A stretch of 64,000 nucleotides of DNA from UBA7803 sp041686955. Lineage in GTDB: Bacteria; Pseudomonadota; Gammaproteobacteria; Pseudomonadales; Azotimanducaceae. Below the pieces are notes generated by a model. It made no database searches, was not told where the DNA came from, and was given only the letters and a program-made list of their open reading frames with translations. The stretch is taken from positions 1 through 64,000 of the forward strand of contig JAWLCV010000006.1 of the NCBI GenBank assembly GCA_041686955.1. The letters run 5' to 3'. The position numbers and the translations under genes are program-made. Below are positions 34,601-43,740 of the stretch, in pieces. Position 1 is the first letter of the stretch. Each line of letters begins with the position of its first letter.

Positions 34601-35628
34601 TGGACATTCACGGGATCCAGGCGGCGCCCGTGACTCTCACCATGGCGGGCACCGGGGCTGCAGCGGTGGGCGGCCAGGTGGAGTTCACCCTGGAGGAGGG
34701 CGTGACTTTCGCCAACGCGCTGCCGGCCGGCAGCAACCTGTTCGGGCCGCTGAACCAGGACGCCTTCGAGCCGTTCGAGTTGAACACGTTCGATCCGCGC
34801 AACCAGGACACCTACAACGCCGCCACCTCGGCCACCATCTTCGACAGCCTGGGCAACCCCCACGTCATGAGCATGTACTTCGTGAAGGAGCGGTACGAGC
34901 CGGGGGTGCCGGGTGCGGAGGAGAATCGCTGGACCATGCACGTGCTCATCGACGGGCGCGACGTGGGGGATCCGGATCCCAACCTGCCGGCGCCGCAGAA
35001 CACCGAGCCCACCCGGGCGTCGTTCGATGTGCGCTTCAATCCGGACGGCAGTCTGGACGCCGCAGGCACCGATCCCATCCTGATCTCCAACTGGGTGCCC
35101 ATGGACGAAGACGGCAGTCCCAACGGGGCGGAGGGGCCGCTGAATCAACTGCTCGGCGGCTCCCTGCCGGTGGCCGATCCGCCGGTGAGCTCGAACTTCG
35201 AGATCCGGCTGGGTGAGACGACCCAGTTCGGCACCGGATTCGCGCTGAACAGCATCGACCAGAACGGCTTCACCTCAGGAGAGTTGTCGGGACTCGCCAT
35301 CAACGAGGCGGGACTGGTGGAGGCCCGCTTCACCAACGGCCAGACCCAAACCCTGGGGCAGATCGCGCTGGCCGACTTCCCCAACGTTCAGGGTCTGAAG
35401 GCCGCGGGCAACACCAGCTGGGTCGAGACCAGTGATTCCGGCGAGCCCGTGATCGCAGCCGCGGCTTCCGGCTCGCTGGGGGCGATCACCTCGGGTGCTC
35501 TGGAGGACTCCAACGTGGAACTGTCGGAGCAGCTCGTGCAGCTTCTCATCGCCCAGCGGAATTTCCAGGCCAACGCCAGGACGATCTCGACCAGCGACGA
35601 GATCACCCAGACGATCATCAACCTGTAA
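31642..35628 (+). CDS. flgE: Giant flagellar hook protein FlgE with tandem repeat domains
   Basis: The product is 1328 aa, against about 400 in E. coli. The N-terminus (LSGLAAASADLRVTGNNIAN), the D1 element ALDLAIDGSGFFVLSD and the C-terminus (SNVELSEQLVQLLIAQRNFQ) are typical FlgE. Residues 204-288 hold about four 19-residue FD(F/Y)SVDxxSxxTG repeats. Residues 289-850 hold five repeats starting at A289, S388, A503, A622 and A753. Each has a (A/S)(S/T)F(D/Q)(V/L) start, a helix like LIxDIxDxL and RLQFYAT..GEAS. A further Flagellin_IN-like unit is near 920-985. The insert should form extra outer hook domains. The reading frame is intact across 4 kb. Confidence 0.96.
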   Translation: MTFNTALSGLAAASADLRVTGNNIANASTVGFKASRAQFADVYASTLLGSGTNQIGSGVKLANVAQQFDQGTISFTNNALDLAIDGSGFFVLSDQGERAYTRAGMFGVDDQGYITNADGARVQGFTANAAGTLSGILGDLRLQTSNLAPARTTLVEATLNLDAREDVLSRIGTTIGAEGSAVGAAQGGIARPTASVLETSGAPVPFDYSVDEASSITGSNVITPFDFSVDDPSAVTGFNLIQGFDFGMVTPSSLTGSATPLAFNFADRPSAITGTSAWSAHDFSGANSASFDVSISGSLVDGTRTVTLNANYADLGGLITDINGQLAGIGVTARIAPGTTDRLQFVASTPGEASQITVDSFAVNGATTLADLQTSLSGVTEGTQSIRSSFDVTVSGTSGDGTATITLTNNISNLPALIADIEDQLGASGLAVSVREDANYPGRLQFYATEDGVASTITVGNYRTTDAGVSVSNIAGVLRLSDGASNPVPGPGAVGVTGSDTRASFDVGITGGSGPGGNASTTVILDRSIADGDIDTLVSLINDQLESVPLPGIDVRAEEDPANPGRIRFAATVAGEASTVTVDNFVTSGIAGDVVATAADIQGVLGGIAEGTSDSGGTNTSASFQVSLTGASRPGENQTVTVTLDSNIATLQDLIDDIRDDLVSSGIGVDVREDPNQFGRLQFYATSSGEASVIQIDPNDNAIFGNGVAQSNVQAVLGGISLGQAGSAGSSNVLPNPFGGGGASGQTGNLTAATFDLTLRGASANNGTVTIVLDSDIQSLDDLVADIRDDLAPSGIGVDVREDPNNPGRLQFYATRPGEASDIIISNLDASNIGVSQTDLANTLNLATGVTVRGIASVSNGYEAQSVDVVQPDGTVQTVTTEPGASAAEIAGLFSSSTVPGVSASASTTATIPADGFQNTSGNLALAVNGVAVTGSTLEELATAINTTAGLGTVSAEIDESGNLVVSDQVGNDLTFEIRDGINGDSVDIHGIQAAPVTLTMAGTGAAAVGGQVEFTLEEGVTFANALPAGSNLFGPLNQDAFEPFELNTFDPRNQDTYNAATSATIFDSLGNPHVMSMYFVKERYEPGVPGAEENRWTMHVLIDGRDVGDPDPNLPAPQNTEPTRASFDVRFNPDGSLDAAGTDPILISNWVPMDEDGSPNGAEGPLNQLLGGSLPVADPPVSSNFEIRLGETTQFGTGFALNSIDQNGFTSGELSGLAINEAGLVEARFTNGQTQTLGQIALADFPNVQGLKAAGNTSWVETSDSGEPVIAAAASGSLGAITSGALEDSNVELSEQLVQLLIAQRNFQANARTISTSDEITQTIINL

Positions 35629-35633
35629 GCGCC

Positions 35634-36374
35634 ATGGACAACGTTCTCTACCTATCCATGTCGGCGGCCAGGGAGATCATGCAGGCCCAGGCCGTGCATG
35701 CCAACAACCTGGCCAACGCGGGCACCGGCGGCTTCAAGGCCGACCTGGCTCAGGCCCGGGCCATGCACGTGTACGGCGAAGGACTGCCTGGACGGGTGTA
35801 CGCCGCCACGGAGAGTCCAGCCACGGACATGTCGCCGGGCAGTCTCGACCGTACCGGGCGCAACCTGGACGTGGCCATCGACGGCGACGGCTGGCTGGCG
35901 GTCCAACGCCCGGACGGCAGCGAGGCCTACACCCGCTACGGCAGCCTGGAGGTGGATGCCGCCGGACTGCTGCGAACCAGCCGGGGCGATCTGGTGCTGG
36001 GCGACGGGGGCCCCGTTGCGCTGCCTCCCTTCGAGACCGTGCTGATCGGCGGTGACGGCACCGTCACGGTTCAACCCCAGGGCCAGGACACGAGCAACCT
36101 GGTGCAGATCGATCAGCTCAAGCTCGTCCGCCCGGCGCCCGGGGCCCTGGTCAAAGGGCCCGACGGCCTGTTCGCGCGTGCCGATGGGCTCCCGGAGCCG
36201 GCCGCTGCCGGGGTGAGCGTGGTGTCCGGCACGGTGGAGAACAGTAACGTCAACGTGGTCAACGAGATGACCGAGATTCTCGCCCTGGCGCGGGAATTCG
36301 AGATTCAGCTTCGCATGATGCAATCCGCGGAACAGAACGACGAGGCGGCGGCCGAGCTGGTCCGCCTCGGTTGA
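35634..36374 (+). CDS. flgF: Flagellar proximal rod protein FlgF
   Basis: The 246-residue rod protein has N-terminal VHANNLANAGTGGFKADLAQ, the central NLDVAIDGDGWLAVQ and the C-terminal VENSNVNVVNEMTEILALAR. It is of normal length, unlike the neighbouring hook protein. It begins five bases after flgE. Confidence 0.96.
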   Translation: MDNVLYLSMSAAREIMQAQAVHANNLANAGTGGFKADLAQARAMHVYGEGLPGRVYAATESPATDMSPGSLDRTGRNLDVAIDGDGWLAVQRPDGSEAYTRYGSLEVDAAGLLRTSRGDLVLGDGGPVALPPFETVLIGGDGTVTVQPQGQDTSNLVQIDQLKLVRPAPGALVKGPDGLFARADGLPEPAAAGVSVVSGTVENSNVNVVNEMTEILALAREFEIQLRMMQSAEQNDEAAAELVRLG

Positions 36375-36395
36375 GACGCATAGGAGAAATACGAC

Positions 36396-37181
36396 ATGAT
36401 GTCAGCACTCTGGGTGAGCAAGACCGGCCTCGCGGCGCAGGACACGGCGCTGCGTGCCATATCCAACAACCTGGCCAACGTGAGCACGGTGGGGTACAAG
36501 CGCGACCGGGCGGTGTTTCGCGATCTGCTGTACCAGATTCAGGAGCAGCCGGGGGGCCTGTCTTCCCAGGACACGACCCTGCCTTCGGGGCTGCAGCTCG
36601 GCACCGGGGTGGAGATCGGAGCCACCCAGAAGGTCTTCACCAAGGGGGACCTGCAAGCCACCGATCAACCGCTGGACCTGGCCATCGACGGCCGCGGGTT
36701 CTTCCAGGTGGCCATGCCGGACGGCTCCCTGACCTACACCCGGGATGGCCAGTTCCAGCTCAGTGAGGAAGGGGAAATCGTCACTGCCGAGGGATATCGC
36801 CTGGAGCCGGCGGTGAACATCCCCGCCGACGCGCAATCCATCACCATTGCCGCCGACGGCACCGTCACGGTGATGCTGCCCGGTGACAACGGGGTTTCCC
36901 AGGTCGGCGACATCCAGCTCGCGGATTTCATCAACCCGGCCGGACTCCAGGCCATCGGCGGCAACCTGTTCCGGGAGACCCCGGCCAGCGGTGCGCCGCT
37001 GACCGGTACCCCGGGCAACAACGGCTTGGGCGGGCTGCTGCAGGGCAACCTGGAGAATTCCAACGTGAACGTGGTGGAGGAGATGGTGAACATGGTCTCC
37101 ACCCAGCGCGCCTACGAGATGAACAGCCGCGTCGTGTCCACGGCGGACCAGATGCTGCAGTTCGTGACCCAGAACCTGTAA
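36396..37181 (+). CDS. flgG: Flagellar distal rod protein FlgG
   Basis: The 261-residue distal rod subunit has ALWVSKTGLAAQDTALRAIS, NNLANVSTVGYKRDRAVF, the QPLDLAIDGRGFFQVAMPDG element and a C-terminal NSNVNVVEEMVNMVSTQRAY. Length and motifs are standard. Tandem ATGs at 36396 and 36399 leave one residue of doubt at the start. Confidence 0.97.
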   Translation: MMSALWVSKTGLAAQDTALRAISNNLANVSTVGYKRDRAVFRDLLYQIQEQPGGLSSQDTTLPSGLQLGTGVEIGATQKVFTKGDLQATDQPLDLAIDGRGFFQVAMPDGSLTYTRDGQFQLSEEGEIVTAEGYRLEPAVNIPADAQSITIAADGTVTVMLPGDNGVSQVGDIQLADFINPAGLQAIGGNLFRETPASGAPLTGTPGNNGLGGLLQGNLENSNVNVVEEMVNMVSTQRAYEMNSRVVSTADQMLQFVTQNL

Positions 37182-37190
37182 GGAGGGGGA

Positions 37191-37850
37191 ATGCGGTCGT
37201 TCATCACCTTCACCATGCTCGCGGTTGCCCTGGCGGGCTGCGTCAGCCAGGAGCCGGTACGGCCGGAGCCGAGCTACCGGCCTACCTATCCAGCGCCTGC
37301 CGCCGCCCGGCAGATCGACTCCGCGAGCCTGTACCAGACGGGCAAGCACGAGTTCCTGTTCGCGGACCATCGTGCCGACCAGATCGGCGACATCGTCACC
37401 ATCCGTCTGGAGGAGCAGACCAGCTCCCGCAAGTCCGCGGAAACCAACTACCGCAAGTCGACGGACCAGAACATGGGCGAGCCCACGTTGTTCGGCTCCA
37501 TGGTGGACGATCTGGTGAACCAGTTCGACAGCGAAAGCGACTTCGCGGGCGAGGCCGAGAGTGACCAGAGCAACAGCCTGCGCGGCACCATCAGTGCCGT
37601 GGTGGCGGACGTGCTGCCCAACGGGCTTCTCGTGGTTCAGGGCGAGAAGTGGCTGAACCTGAACCGCGGCGAAGAGTACGTGCGGGTGAGCGGCCTGGTC
37701 CGCCCGGAAGACATCGACGGTTTCAACACAGTCTCCTCCTTGCGTCTGGCCGATGCCCGGATCGCCTACAGCGGCACCGGAGCCTTCGCGGACACGAACC
37801 GGGCCGGCTGGCTCAGCCGGTTCTTCCTCAGCCCGATGATGCCGTTCTGA
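37191..37850 (+). CDS. flgH: Flagellar L-ring lipoprotein FlgH
   Basis: The 219-residue outer-membrane ring protein has a lipoprotein signal with lipobox LAGC (Cys17). FlgH landmarks are FADHRADQIGDIVTIRLEE, LRGTISAVVADVLPNGLLVV, and VSGLVRPEDIDGFNTVSS. The stop overlaps the flgI start (ATGA). Confidence 0.97.
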   Translation: MRSFITFTMLAVALAGCVSQEPVRPEPSYRPTYPAPAAARQIDSASLYQTGKHEFLFADHRADQIGDIVTIRLEEQTSSRKSAETNYRKSTDQNMGEPTLFGSMVDDLVNQFDSESDFAGEAESDQSNSLRGTISAVVADVLPNGLLVVQGEKWLNLNRGEEYVRVSGLVRPEDIDGFNTVSSLRLADARIAYSGTGAFADTNRAGWLSRFFLSPMMPF

Positions 37851-38956
37851 TGATGAGCAGAAAACTTCTCGTACTCTCGATGGTGCTGGCTCTCGCTGTC
37901 ACCCCGGCCCACGCCCAGCGTCTGAAGGACCTGGCCGTGGTGGATGGCGTGCGGGCGAATCAGCTCGTGGGTTACGGACTCGTGGTGGGCCTGGACGGCA
38001 GCGGCGACCAGACCACCCAGACGCCGTTCACGGTGCAGGCGTTCAACAACATGTTGCGCCAGTTCGGGATTCAGCTACCTCCGGGGCAGAACATTCAGCT
38101 CAAGAACGTGGCGGCCGTATCGGTGAACGCCGAGCTGCCGGCGTTCGCCAAGCCGGGCCAGACCCTGGACGTGACCGTGTCGTCCATCGGCAACGCCAAG
38201 AGCCTTCGGGGCGGCACCTTGCTGGTGACGCCGCTGAAGGGTCTGGACGGCCAGGTATACGCCGTGGCCCAGGGCAACCTGGTGGTGGGGGGATTCGGCG
38301 TGGAGGGCCGGGACGGCTCGTCGGTGACGGTGAATGTGCCGAGCGTCGGCCGGATCCCCAGCGGCGCGCTGGTGGAGCGGCCTTCCCCCAACCGTTTCGC
38401 CAGTACCCCGGAGCTGATGTTTCACCTGCACCGCAGCGACTTCACCACCGCGCAGCGGGTGATCGAACGCATCAACGACACCTTCGGGCCCGATGTGGCC
38501 CGGGCAGTGGACGGCGGCTCCATCGCGGTGCGCGCGCCGGCCGAGCCGACTCAGAAGGTGAGTTTCCTCGCCGTGCTGGAAAACCTCGAGGTGGAGGCTT
38601 CACCGGCGGCGGCCCGCGTGATCATCAACTCGCGCACCGGCACCATCGTCATCGGCGAGGAGGTCGAGGTGGCCCCGGCCGCGGTGACCCACGGCAGCCT
38701 GAGCGTGACCATCTCCGAGAACCCGGCGGTGAGTCAGCCCAATGCGTTTTCCCGCGGCCAGACCGTGGTGGTGCCGCAGTCGGACGTGGAAGTCGAGCAG
38801 CAGGGCAACCGGATGTTCTACTTCGCGCCCGGAGTCGCGCTCCAGGACATCGTCAACGCCGTCAACGAGGTGGGCGCCGCGCCCGGCGACCTGATGGCTA
38901 TACTGGAAGCATTGAAGCAATCCGGCGCTCTGCGCGCGGAGCTGGTGGTGATCTGA
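37850..38956 (+). CDS. flgI: Flagellar P-ring protein FlgI
   Basis: The 368-residue periplasmic ring protein has a signal peptide cleaved after AHAQ-type text (about residue 21). It has the family opening RLKDLAVVDGVRANQLVGYG and LVVGLDGSGDQ. Later motifs are VAAVSVNAELPAFAKPGQ and GDLMAILEALKQSGALRAEL at the end. Tandem ATGs occur at 37850 and 37853, the first overlapping the flgH stop. FlgA is the assembly chaperone. Confidence 0.97.
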   Translation: MMSRKLLVLSMVLALAVTPAHAQRLKDLAVVDGVRANQLVGYGLVVGLDGSGDQTTQTPFTVQAFNNMLRQFGIQLPPGQNIQLKNVAAVSVNAELPAFAKPGQTLDVTVSSIGNAKSLRGGTLLVTPLKGLDGQVYAVAQGNLVVGGFGVEGRDGSSVTVNVPSVGRIPSGALVERPSPNRFASTPELMFHLHRSDFTTAQRVIERINDTFGPDVARAVDGGSIAVRAPAEPTQKVSFLAVLENLEVEASPAAARVIINSRTGTIVIGEEVEVAPAAVTHGSLSVTISENPAVSQPNAFSRGQTVVVPQSDVEVEQQGNRMFYFAPGVALQDIVNAVNEVGAAPGDLMAILEALKQSGALRAELVVI

Positions 38957-39829
38957 GTGAATCCTCTCGCGGCAACCCGGGGCCCGGCCGACGTGCCGGG
39001 CATCGCCTACAGCGACATCAAGTCGCTCCAGGGCATCGGCTCGGACGACGCCGGCATCCGGGCGGCCGCACAGCAGTTCGAGTCGCTGTTCATCGGCATG
39101 ATGCTGAAGGGCATGCGCGAGGCCAACGCAGCGTTCGCCGAGAACAGCCCGCTGTCCAGTCCCGAGCTCACCATGCACCAGGAGATGCTCGACCAGCAGT
39201 GGGCGATCCACATGGCCGAGAGCGGCGGCATCGGACTTGCGCCCATCATCGAAGCTCAGCTGCGCGGCGAGCGCGCGCCTGCGGCAACGGATGCGCCGGC
39301 ATCGGGTCCGGAGGCCCGGCCCGCGTTGACCGCTCGGGCGCTCGGTTTCAAGGCCCCGGAATTCGCCGACCGGCAGGCGTTCGTCGCCCGGCTGCTGCCC
39401 GAGCTGCGCCAGGCGCTGGAGGGCCTGCCCCTGAAGCCGGAACAGGTGCTGGCGCAGAGCGCGCTGGAGACCGGCTGGGGACAACGGGTGATCCACGGGC
39501 CCGAGGGCGAGAGCAGCCACAACCTGTTCGGTATCAAGAGCGACCATCGCTGGCACGGTGACAGCGTCGAGGTCCGTACCCTGGAGTTCGTGGATGGCCG
39601 CCCCCAGGCGCGCGCGGAGCGATTCCGAAGCTATCCCGACGTGGCCGCCGCGGTGCGCGACTACGTGAGCTTCCTGCGAGCGGATCCGCGTTACAGCGAG
39701 GTGCTCGAGGCCGGGGATACGGAATCCTTCGCCAGCGCCATGCAGCGCTCGGGTTACGCCACCGACCCGGACTACGGCCGGAAGATCACCGCGGTGATCG
39801 GCTCCCTGCGCCCGTTGATCGGGGTGTGA
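38957..39829 (+). CDS. flgJ: Rod assembly protein and peptidoglycan hydrolase FlgJ
   Basis: The 290-residue protein has an N-terminal rod-capping domain (FESLFIGMMLKGMREANAAF, about residues 37-90) and a C-terminal glucosaminidase domain (about 130-288) with catalytic Glu171 in AQSALETGWGQ and HNLFGIK. It opens the peptidoglycan for rod growth. The GTG start is immediately after the flgI stop. Confidence 0.95.
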   Translation: MNPLAATRGPADVPGIAYSDIKSLQGIGSDDAGIRAAAQQFESLFIGMMLKGMREANAAFAENSPLSSPELTMHQEMLDQQWAIHMAESGGIGLAPIIEAQLRGERAPAATDAPASGPEARPALTARALGFKAPEFADRQAFVARLLPELRQALEGLPLKPEQVLAQSALETGWGQRVIHGPEGESSHNLFGIKSDHRWHGDSVEVRTLEFVDGRPQARAERFRSYPDVAAAVRDYVSFLRADPRYSEVLEAGDTESFASAMQRSGYATDPDYGRKITAVIGSLRPLIGV

Positions 39830-39839
39830 CGAGGCATCC

Positions 39840-42488
39840 ATGGCCAACGCGTCGCTGATCAACATCGGCCTGAGCGGGGTCCGCGCCCATCAGGCTGCGC
39901 TTTCCACCACCGGCCAGAACATCACCAACGCAGCGGTTCCCGGCTACACCCGGCAGCGGGTGAATCTCGAGACCGAGACCAGCCTCGGCACCGGTGCCGG
40001 CGCCCAGGGCGTTCGGGTGCAGGGGGTGGAGCGGATCTACGACCAGGCTGCGGTGAATCAGATCCGCCTCGACAGCGCCGCCAAGGCGCGCCTGGACACC
40101 CTGACCGAGCAGCTCTCCCAGGTGGACGAGCTGCTGGCGGACCAGTCGATCAATCTCAACCGGGGCTTCGAGCAGTTCTTCGCGGCGCTGCACGCGGCGG
40201 CGGGAGCGCCCACGTCGCTGGCTGCGCGACAGCTCGTGCTCTCCGAGGCCGAAGGCCTGGTGGCGCGGTTTCAGGGGCTCGACGGTCGCCTGCGCAGCCA
40301 GCGCGACGACCTGGACCGTCAGGTGGCCAGCGAAATCGCCCGGATCAACCAGCTCGCCGGCAGTCTCGGCGAGCTGAATGCCCGGCTCGGCCCCATGTCC
40401 TCCGGCGACGCCGGCACCAACGCCCTGCTCGATCAACGCGACGAGCTGCTGCGTCAGCTCTCGGAGCTGGTGGACGTCAAGGCGGTACCGGACGGTGAGC
40501 TGGGCATGAGCATCTTCCTCGGCAAGGGCCATCCGTTGGTGGTCGGCACCAGCGTCAGCGCGCTGCAGTGGGAGCCGGGGCAGGGCATTCGCATCTCCGG
40601 CTCGGGATCCGACGTCTTCTCCGCGGTCACCGTGCGCGGCGGGTCGCTCGGCGGTCTGCTGACGTTCCGCGAGCAGACCTTGGATCCGGTGCTCGACGAG
40701 CTGGGACGGCTGGCGCTGGGCGTTGCCGGGGCCGTCAACGAAACCCACGCCCAGGGCCTCACCCTGCGCGGAGAGTTCGGCGGCAGCCTGTTCGGGGACA
40801 TCAACGCGGAGCGGCTGCAGGCGTCCCGGGTGATCCCGGCGAATCCCGCGGCGGAGGCGGCCTCTGCGACGCTGTCCGTGCGCATCGACGACCCGTCCGT
40901 GCTGGTTGCCAGCGACTACCTGGTGCGCTTCACCGGGGCGGCGGCAGAGGGATACGAGATCGTCCGAAGCCGCGACGGGGAAGTCGTCTCGAGCGGCTCC
41001 GCCACCCGCCGGCCGCTGACCATGAGCTTCGACGGCCTCACCTTGCAGGTGGGGTCGGGGCAGGTCGGGCCCGGCGCCGAGTTCCGCATCGACGCCGCCG
41101 GTGGCGGCGTCGCGGGCTTCTCCGTGGATCTCGCGGATCCCCGGGACCTGGCGCTTGCGAGCCCGCTGGCCATCGAACACGGCGCCGCCAACCGCGGCAC
41201 GGGCACCCTGACCGTGACCTCGGTGGACGACGTCTCCACAGGACCTTTGGCCGGCGACGGTGCGCTGAATCCCCCGCTGGTGGTTCGCTTCACCTCGCCC
41301 TCGAGCTACGAGGTCCTGGACAACTCGGACCCGACGAACCCGCAACCCTTGTCGCCGCCCATCTGGGGTCTTCCCTTCGTGCCGGGCGGCGCCCAGCCGC
41401 TGCTGCCGGACGCGGGCCAGCACCTGCTGGTGTCCGACGGCCGGGACAGCGGCGGCGTGTCGGGTGGTGTGGCACACACCACCACGTTGGAGCCCGCCGC
41501 CAACCGGTTCGCCAGCGAGACCCTGACGTTGCATCGCAGCGATCCGGCCAGCGGCCGTACCAGCGCCCAAGGTCGCGTGGAGATCGCGCCGGGAACGAGT
41601 GCCCGCGCCATCGCAGCGGCCCTGGAAGCGCTGGACGGGGTGAGCGCGGCGGCGCGCACCGAGCTTTCGATCACCGGCCTGCACGACAACGGGATCGGTG
41701 AGCCATTAGCGGTGGCGGTGAACGGAGAGGCGCTGATCCTGCCCCCCGGTTCCGGCCTGAACGACCTGGCGGACGCCATCAACGGCTCGGCTGCGCTCCG
41801 CGCCGCGGGTATCGAGGCACGAAGCGACGGCACGACGTTGCGACTCACGGCGGAACGGGGAGACGATCTCGCGCTCCACGTGGCAGGCGACGTCACCGAC
41901 GGCATCGAAGTCACCGATGGGCACGGCGGCACGGCCACGCTGCGGGGGGCTGGCCCGGGCGGCGGCTACGACACGGTAACGGTGGGTGGCGACGTCCGCC
42001 TGCTGCTCGCGGAAGGCGTTTCGCTCGAGAGCGACAGCGCCGCGCCCGGGGGCGGCCTGTTTTCTTCGACGCCGGCAGCGCTGCCCGCCGCTCTCGGCTT
42101 CCAGGCGCGCATCGCCGGCCGTCCGGAGGCGGGCGACACCTTCGCCATCGCCTTCAACGAAGCCGGCAATCTGGACAACCACAACGCTCTGGCGCTGGCC
42201 GAGCTGCAGGTGAGACCCACGCTGGGGGAGCCGCCGGCCAGCTTCGCCGAGACGTTCTCCCAGACGGTCGAGCTGGTGGGGATCCGCACCAGCCAGGCCC
42301 GCACCGATGCCGAGGCGGCGGCGAGCCTGCTGGAGCAATCGGTAGCGCGCCGGGAGGCCATCTCCGGCGTCAATCTGGACGAGGAGGCCGCCAATTTGAT
42401 CAAGTTCGAGCAGGGATACAACGCTTCGGCGCGGGTGGTCTCGGTCGCCCGTGAGATATTCGACGTGCTGCTCCACGCGGTGTCGTGA
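39840..42488 (+). CDS. flgK: Hook-filament junction protein FlgK, enlarged
   Basis: The 882-residue HAP1 is longer than the usual 550 or so. N-terminal LINIGLSGVRAHQAALSTTG and NITNAAVPGYTRQRVNLETE, and C-terminal SGVNLDEEAANLIKFEQGYN, are canonical. The central part has extra beta-rich domains, including a Flagellin_IN-like segment near residues 610-690 (AVAVNGEALILP, LNDLADAINGSAALRAAG). FlgN is the chaperone. The enlargement matches that of FlgE, its axial neighbour. Confidence 0.95.
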   Translation: MANASLINIGLSGVRAHQAALSTTGQNITNAAVPGYTRQRVNLETETSLGTGAGAQGVRVQGVERIYDQAAVNQIRLDSAAKARLDTLTEQLSQVDELLADQSINLNRGFEQFFAALHAAAGAPTSLAARQLVLSEAEGLVARFQGLDGRLRSQRDDLDRQVASEIARINQLAGSLGELNARLGPMSSGDAGTNALLDQRDELLRQLSELVDVKAVPDGELGMSIFLGKGHPLVVGTSVSALQWEPGQGIRISGSGSDVFSAVTVRGGSLGGLLTFREQTLDPVLDELGRLALGVAGAVNETHAQGLTLRGEFGGSLFGDINAERLQASRVIPANPAAEAASATLSVRIDDPSVLVASDYLVRFTGAAAEGYEIVRSRDGEVVSSGSATRRPLTMSFDGLTLQVGSGQVGPGAEFRIDAAGGGVAGFSVDLADPRDLALASPLAIEHGAANRGTGTLTVTSVDDVSTGPLAGDGALNPPLVVRFTSPSSYEVLDNSDPTNPQPLSPPIWGLPFVPGGAQPLLPDAGQHLLVSDGRDSGGVSGGVAHTTTLEPAANRFASETLTLHRSDPASGRTSAQGRVEIAPGTSARAIAAALEALDGVSAAARTELSITGLHDNGIGEPLAVAVNGEALILPPGSGLNDLADAINGSAALRAAGIEARSDGTTLRLTAERGDDLALHVAGDVTDGIEVTDGHGGTATLRGAGPGGGYDTVTVGGDVRLLLAEGVSLESDSAAPGGGLFSSTPAALPAALGFQARIAGRPEAGDTFAIAFNEAGNLDNHNALALAELQVRPTLGEPPASFAETFSQTVELVGIRTSQARTDAEAAASLLEQSVARREAISGVNLDEEAANLIKFEQGYNASARVVSVAREIFDVLLHAVS

Positions 42489-42492
42489 CGCC

Positions 42493-43737
42493 ATGAGGAT
42501 ATCCACCAGCCAGCTCCACGGCCAGGCACTCAACCAGATGCTCGACCTGCAGCGCCAGGCGGCCGAGACCCAGCAGCAGATCGCCACCGGGCGCAAGTTC
42601 GCCACCGCCGCGGACGATCCGCTGGCGGCGGCCCGGGTGGAGCGCCTGGACCGCGAGCTCGCCGTGCGCGAGCAGTATCAGAAGAACATCGACCTGGCCG
42701 AGAGCGAGCTGCGTCTGGAGGACGCATCGCTCGAGCAGGCCGTCAACCTCCTGCAGCGGGTTCGGGAGCTGGCCGTGCAGGCGGGCAATCCCGTGCACAC
42801 GGAGGAGGACCGGCGCTTCATCGCCGCGGAGGTGGAGACCCGGCTCGACGAGCTCATGCAGCTCATGAACACCCGGCTCGCCTCCGGCGACTATCTTTTC
42901 GGCGGCAACGCCGGCGGCCAGCCGCCGTTCGTCCGCGATGGCGACGGCAGCATCCGTTACCAGGGGGACGAGGGACAGCGCGCGGTGCAGATCGACGGCG
43001 CCATCCGGCTGCCCGTGAACGATTCGGGCAAACGGCTGTTCGTGGATGTGGCGGCGGCGCGGGTCACCGCCCATGCCGGACCGCATCCCGGCAACGCCCC
43101 GGGGGATTCGGCCTCCCTGGCAGAGCCGCGGGTGGTGGATCAGGCGGCGTTGGACGCCTTTCATCCGGATGCGCTGGTCGTCGAGTTTCGGCCCCTGGAC
43201 GAGGATCCGGACGGGCTGCCCAATTTCACCGCTCGGCGTCAGAGCGACGGGCGGGTGATGGACGGCCTGGAGAACGTGCGTTACGAGCCGGGGGCGACCT
43301 TCACCGCCGCCGGCCTCGAGCTCGCCCTGCACGGCAGTCCGCGGGCAGGGGAGCGCCTGTTGGTTCAGACCTCCCGAACCCAGGACGTTCTGACCACCGT
43401 GGCCAAGCTGGCGGACGGACTGCGCGAACTGCCGGCCACCGGCGCGCAGGACGCCGAGTACCAGCAGCTCCTTGCCGATACCTACGACAACCTCGACAAC
43501 GCCATGGCGAGAATTCTCGAGGTGCGCTCGGAGATCGGCGCCCGCATGAACGTCATGGACTCGGTGGGCTCCCTGCACAGCCAGGTGGAGGTGCTCTCCA
43601 CCGAGCTCAAGTCCGATCTCGTGGACGTGGACTTCGCCAAGGCCATCAGCGATCTCAACCATCAGACCCTGGTGCTGCAGGCGGCGCAGCAGAGTTTCGT
43701 GAGGGTTTCGCGGTTGTCGTTGTTCGATGCGATTTGA
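42493..43737 (+). CDS. flgL: Hook-filament junction protein FlgL
   Basis: The 414-residue HAP3 has flagellin-like ends: MRISTSQLHGQALNQMLDLQ, QIATGRKFATAADDPLAAAR, and the C-terminal VDVDFAKAISDLNHQTLVLQ. It is the last gene of the flgB operon and is followed by a heptamer-repeat palindrome. The ATG at 42493 begins the conserved MRIST motif. Confidence 0.96.
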   Translation: MRISTSQLHGQALNQMLDLQRQAAETQQQIATGRKFATAADDPLAAARVERLDRELAVREQYQKNIDLAESELRLEDASLEQAVNLLQRVRELAVQAGNPVHTEEDRRFIAAEVETRLDELMQLMNTRLASGDYLFGGNAGGQPPFVRDGDGSIRYQGDEGQRAVQIDGAIRLPVNDSGKRLFVDVAAARVTAHAGPHPGNAPGDSASLAEPRVVDQAALDAFHPDALVVEFRPLDEDPDGLPNFTARRQSDGRVMDGLENVRYEPGATFTAAGLELALHGSPRAGERLLVQTSRTQDVLTTVAKLADGLRELPATGAQDAEYQQLLADTYDNLDNAMARILEVRSEIGARMNVMDSVGSLHSQVEVLSTELKSDLVDVDFAKAISDLNHQTLVLQAAQQSFVRVSRLSLFDAI

Positions 43738-43740
43738 GCT

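Noticed and set aside
31780..35148. A 1122-codon open frame on the minus strand across flgE
   Set aside because: It is antisense to a clear hook protein and arises from the GC-rich third codon positions. It has no ribosome site and its composition (His, Gly, Val rich) resembles no protein family. Similar antisense frames across fliD, fliK and cheA were rejected for the same reason.
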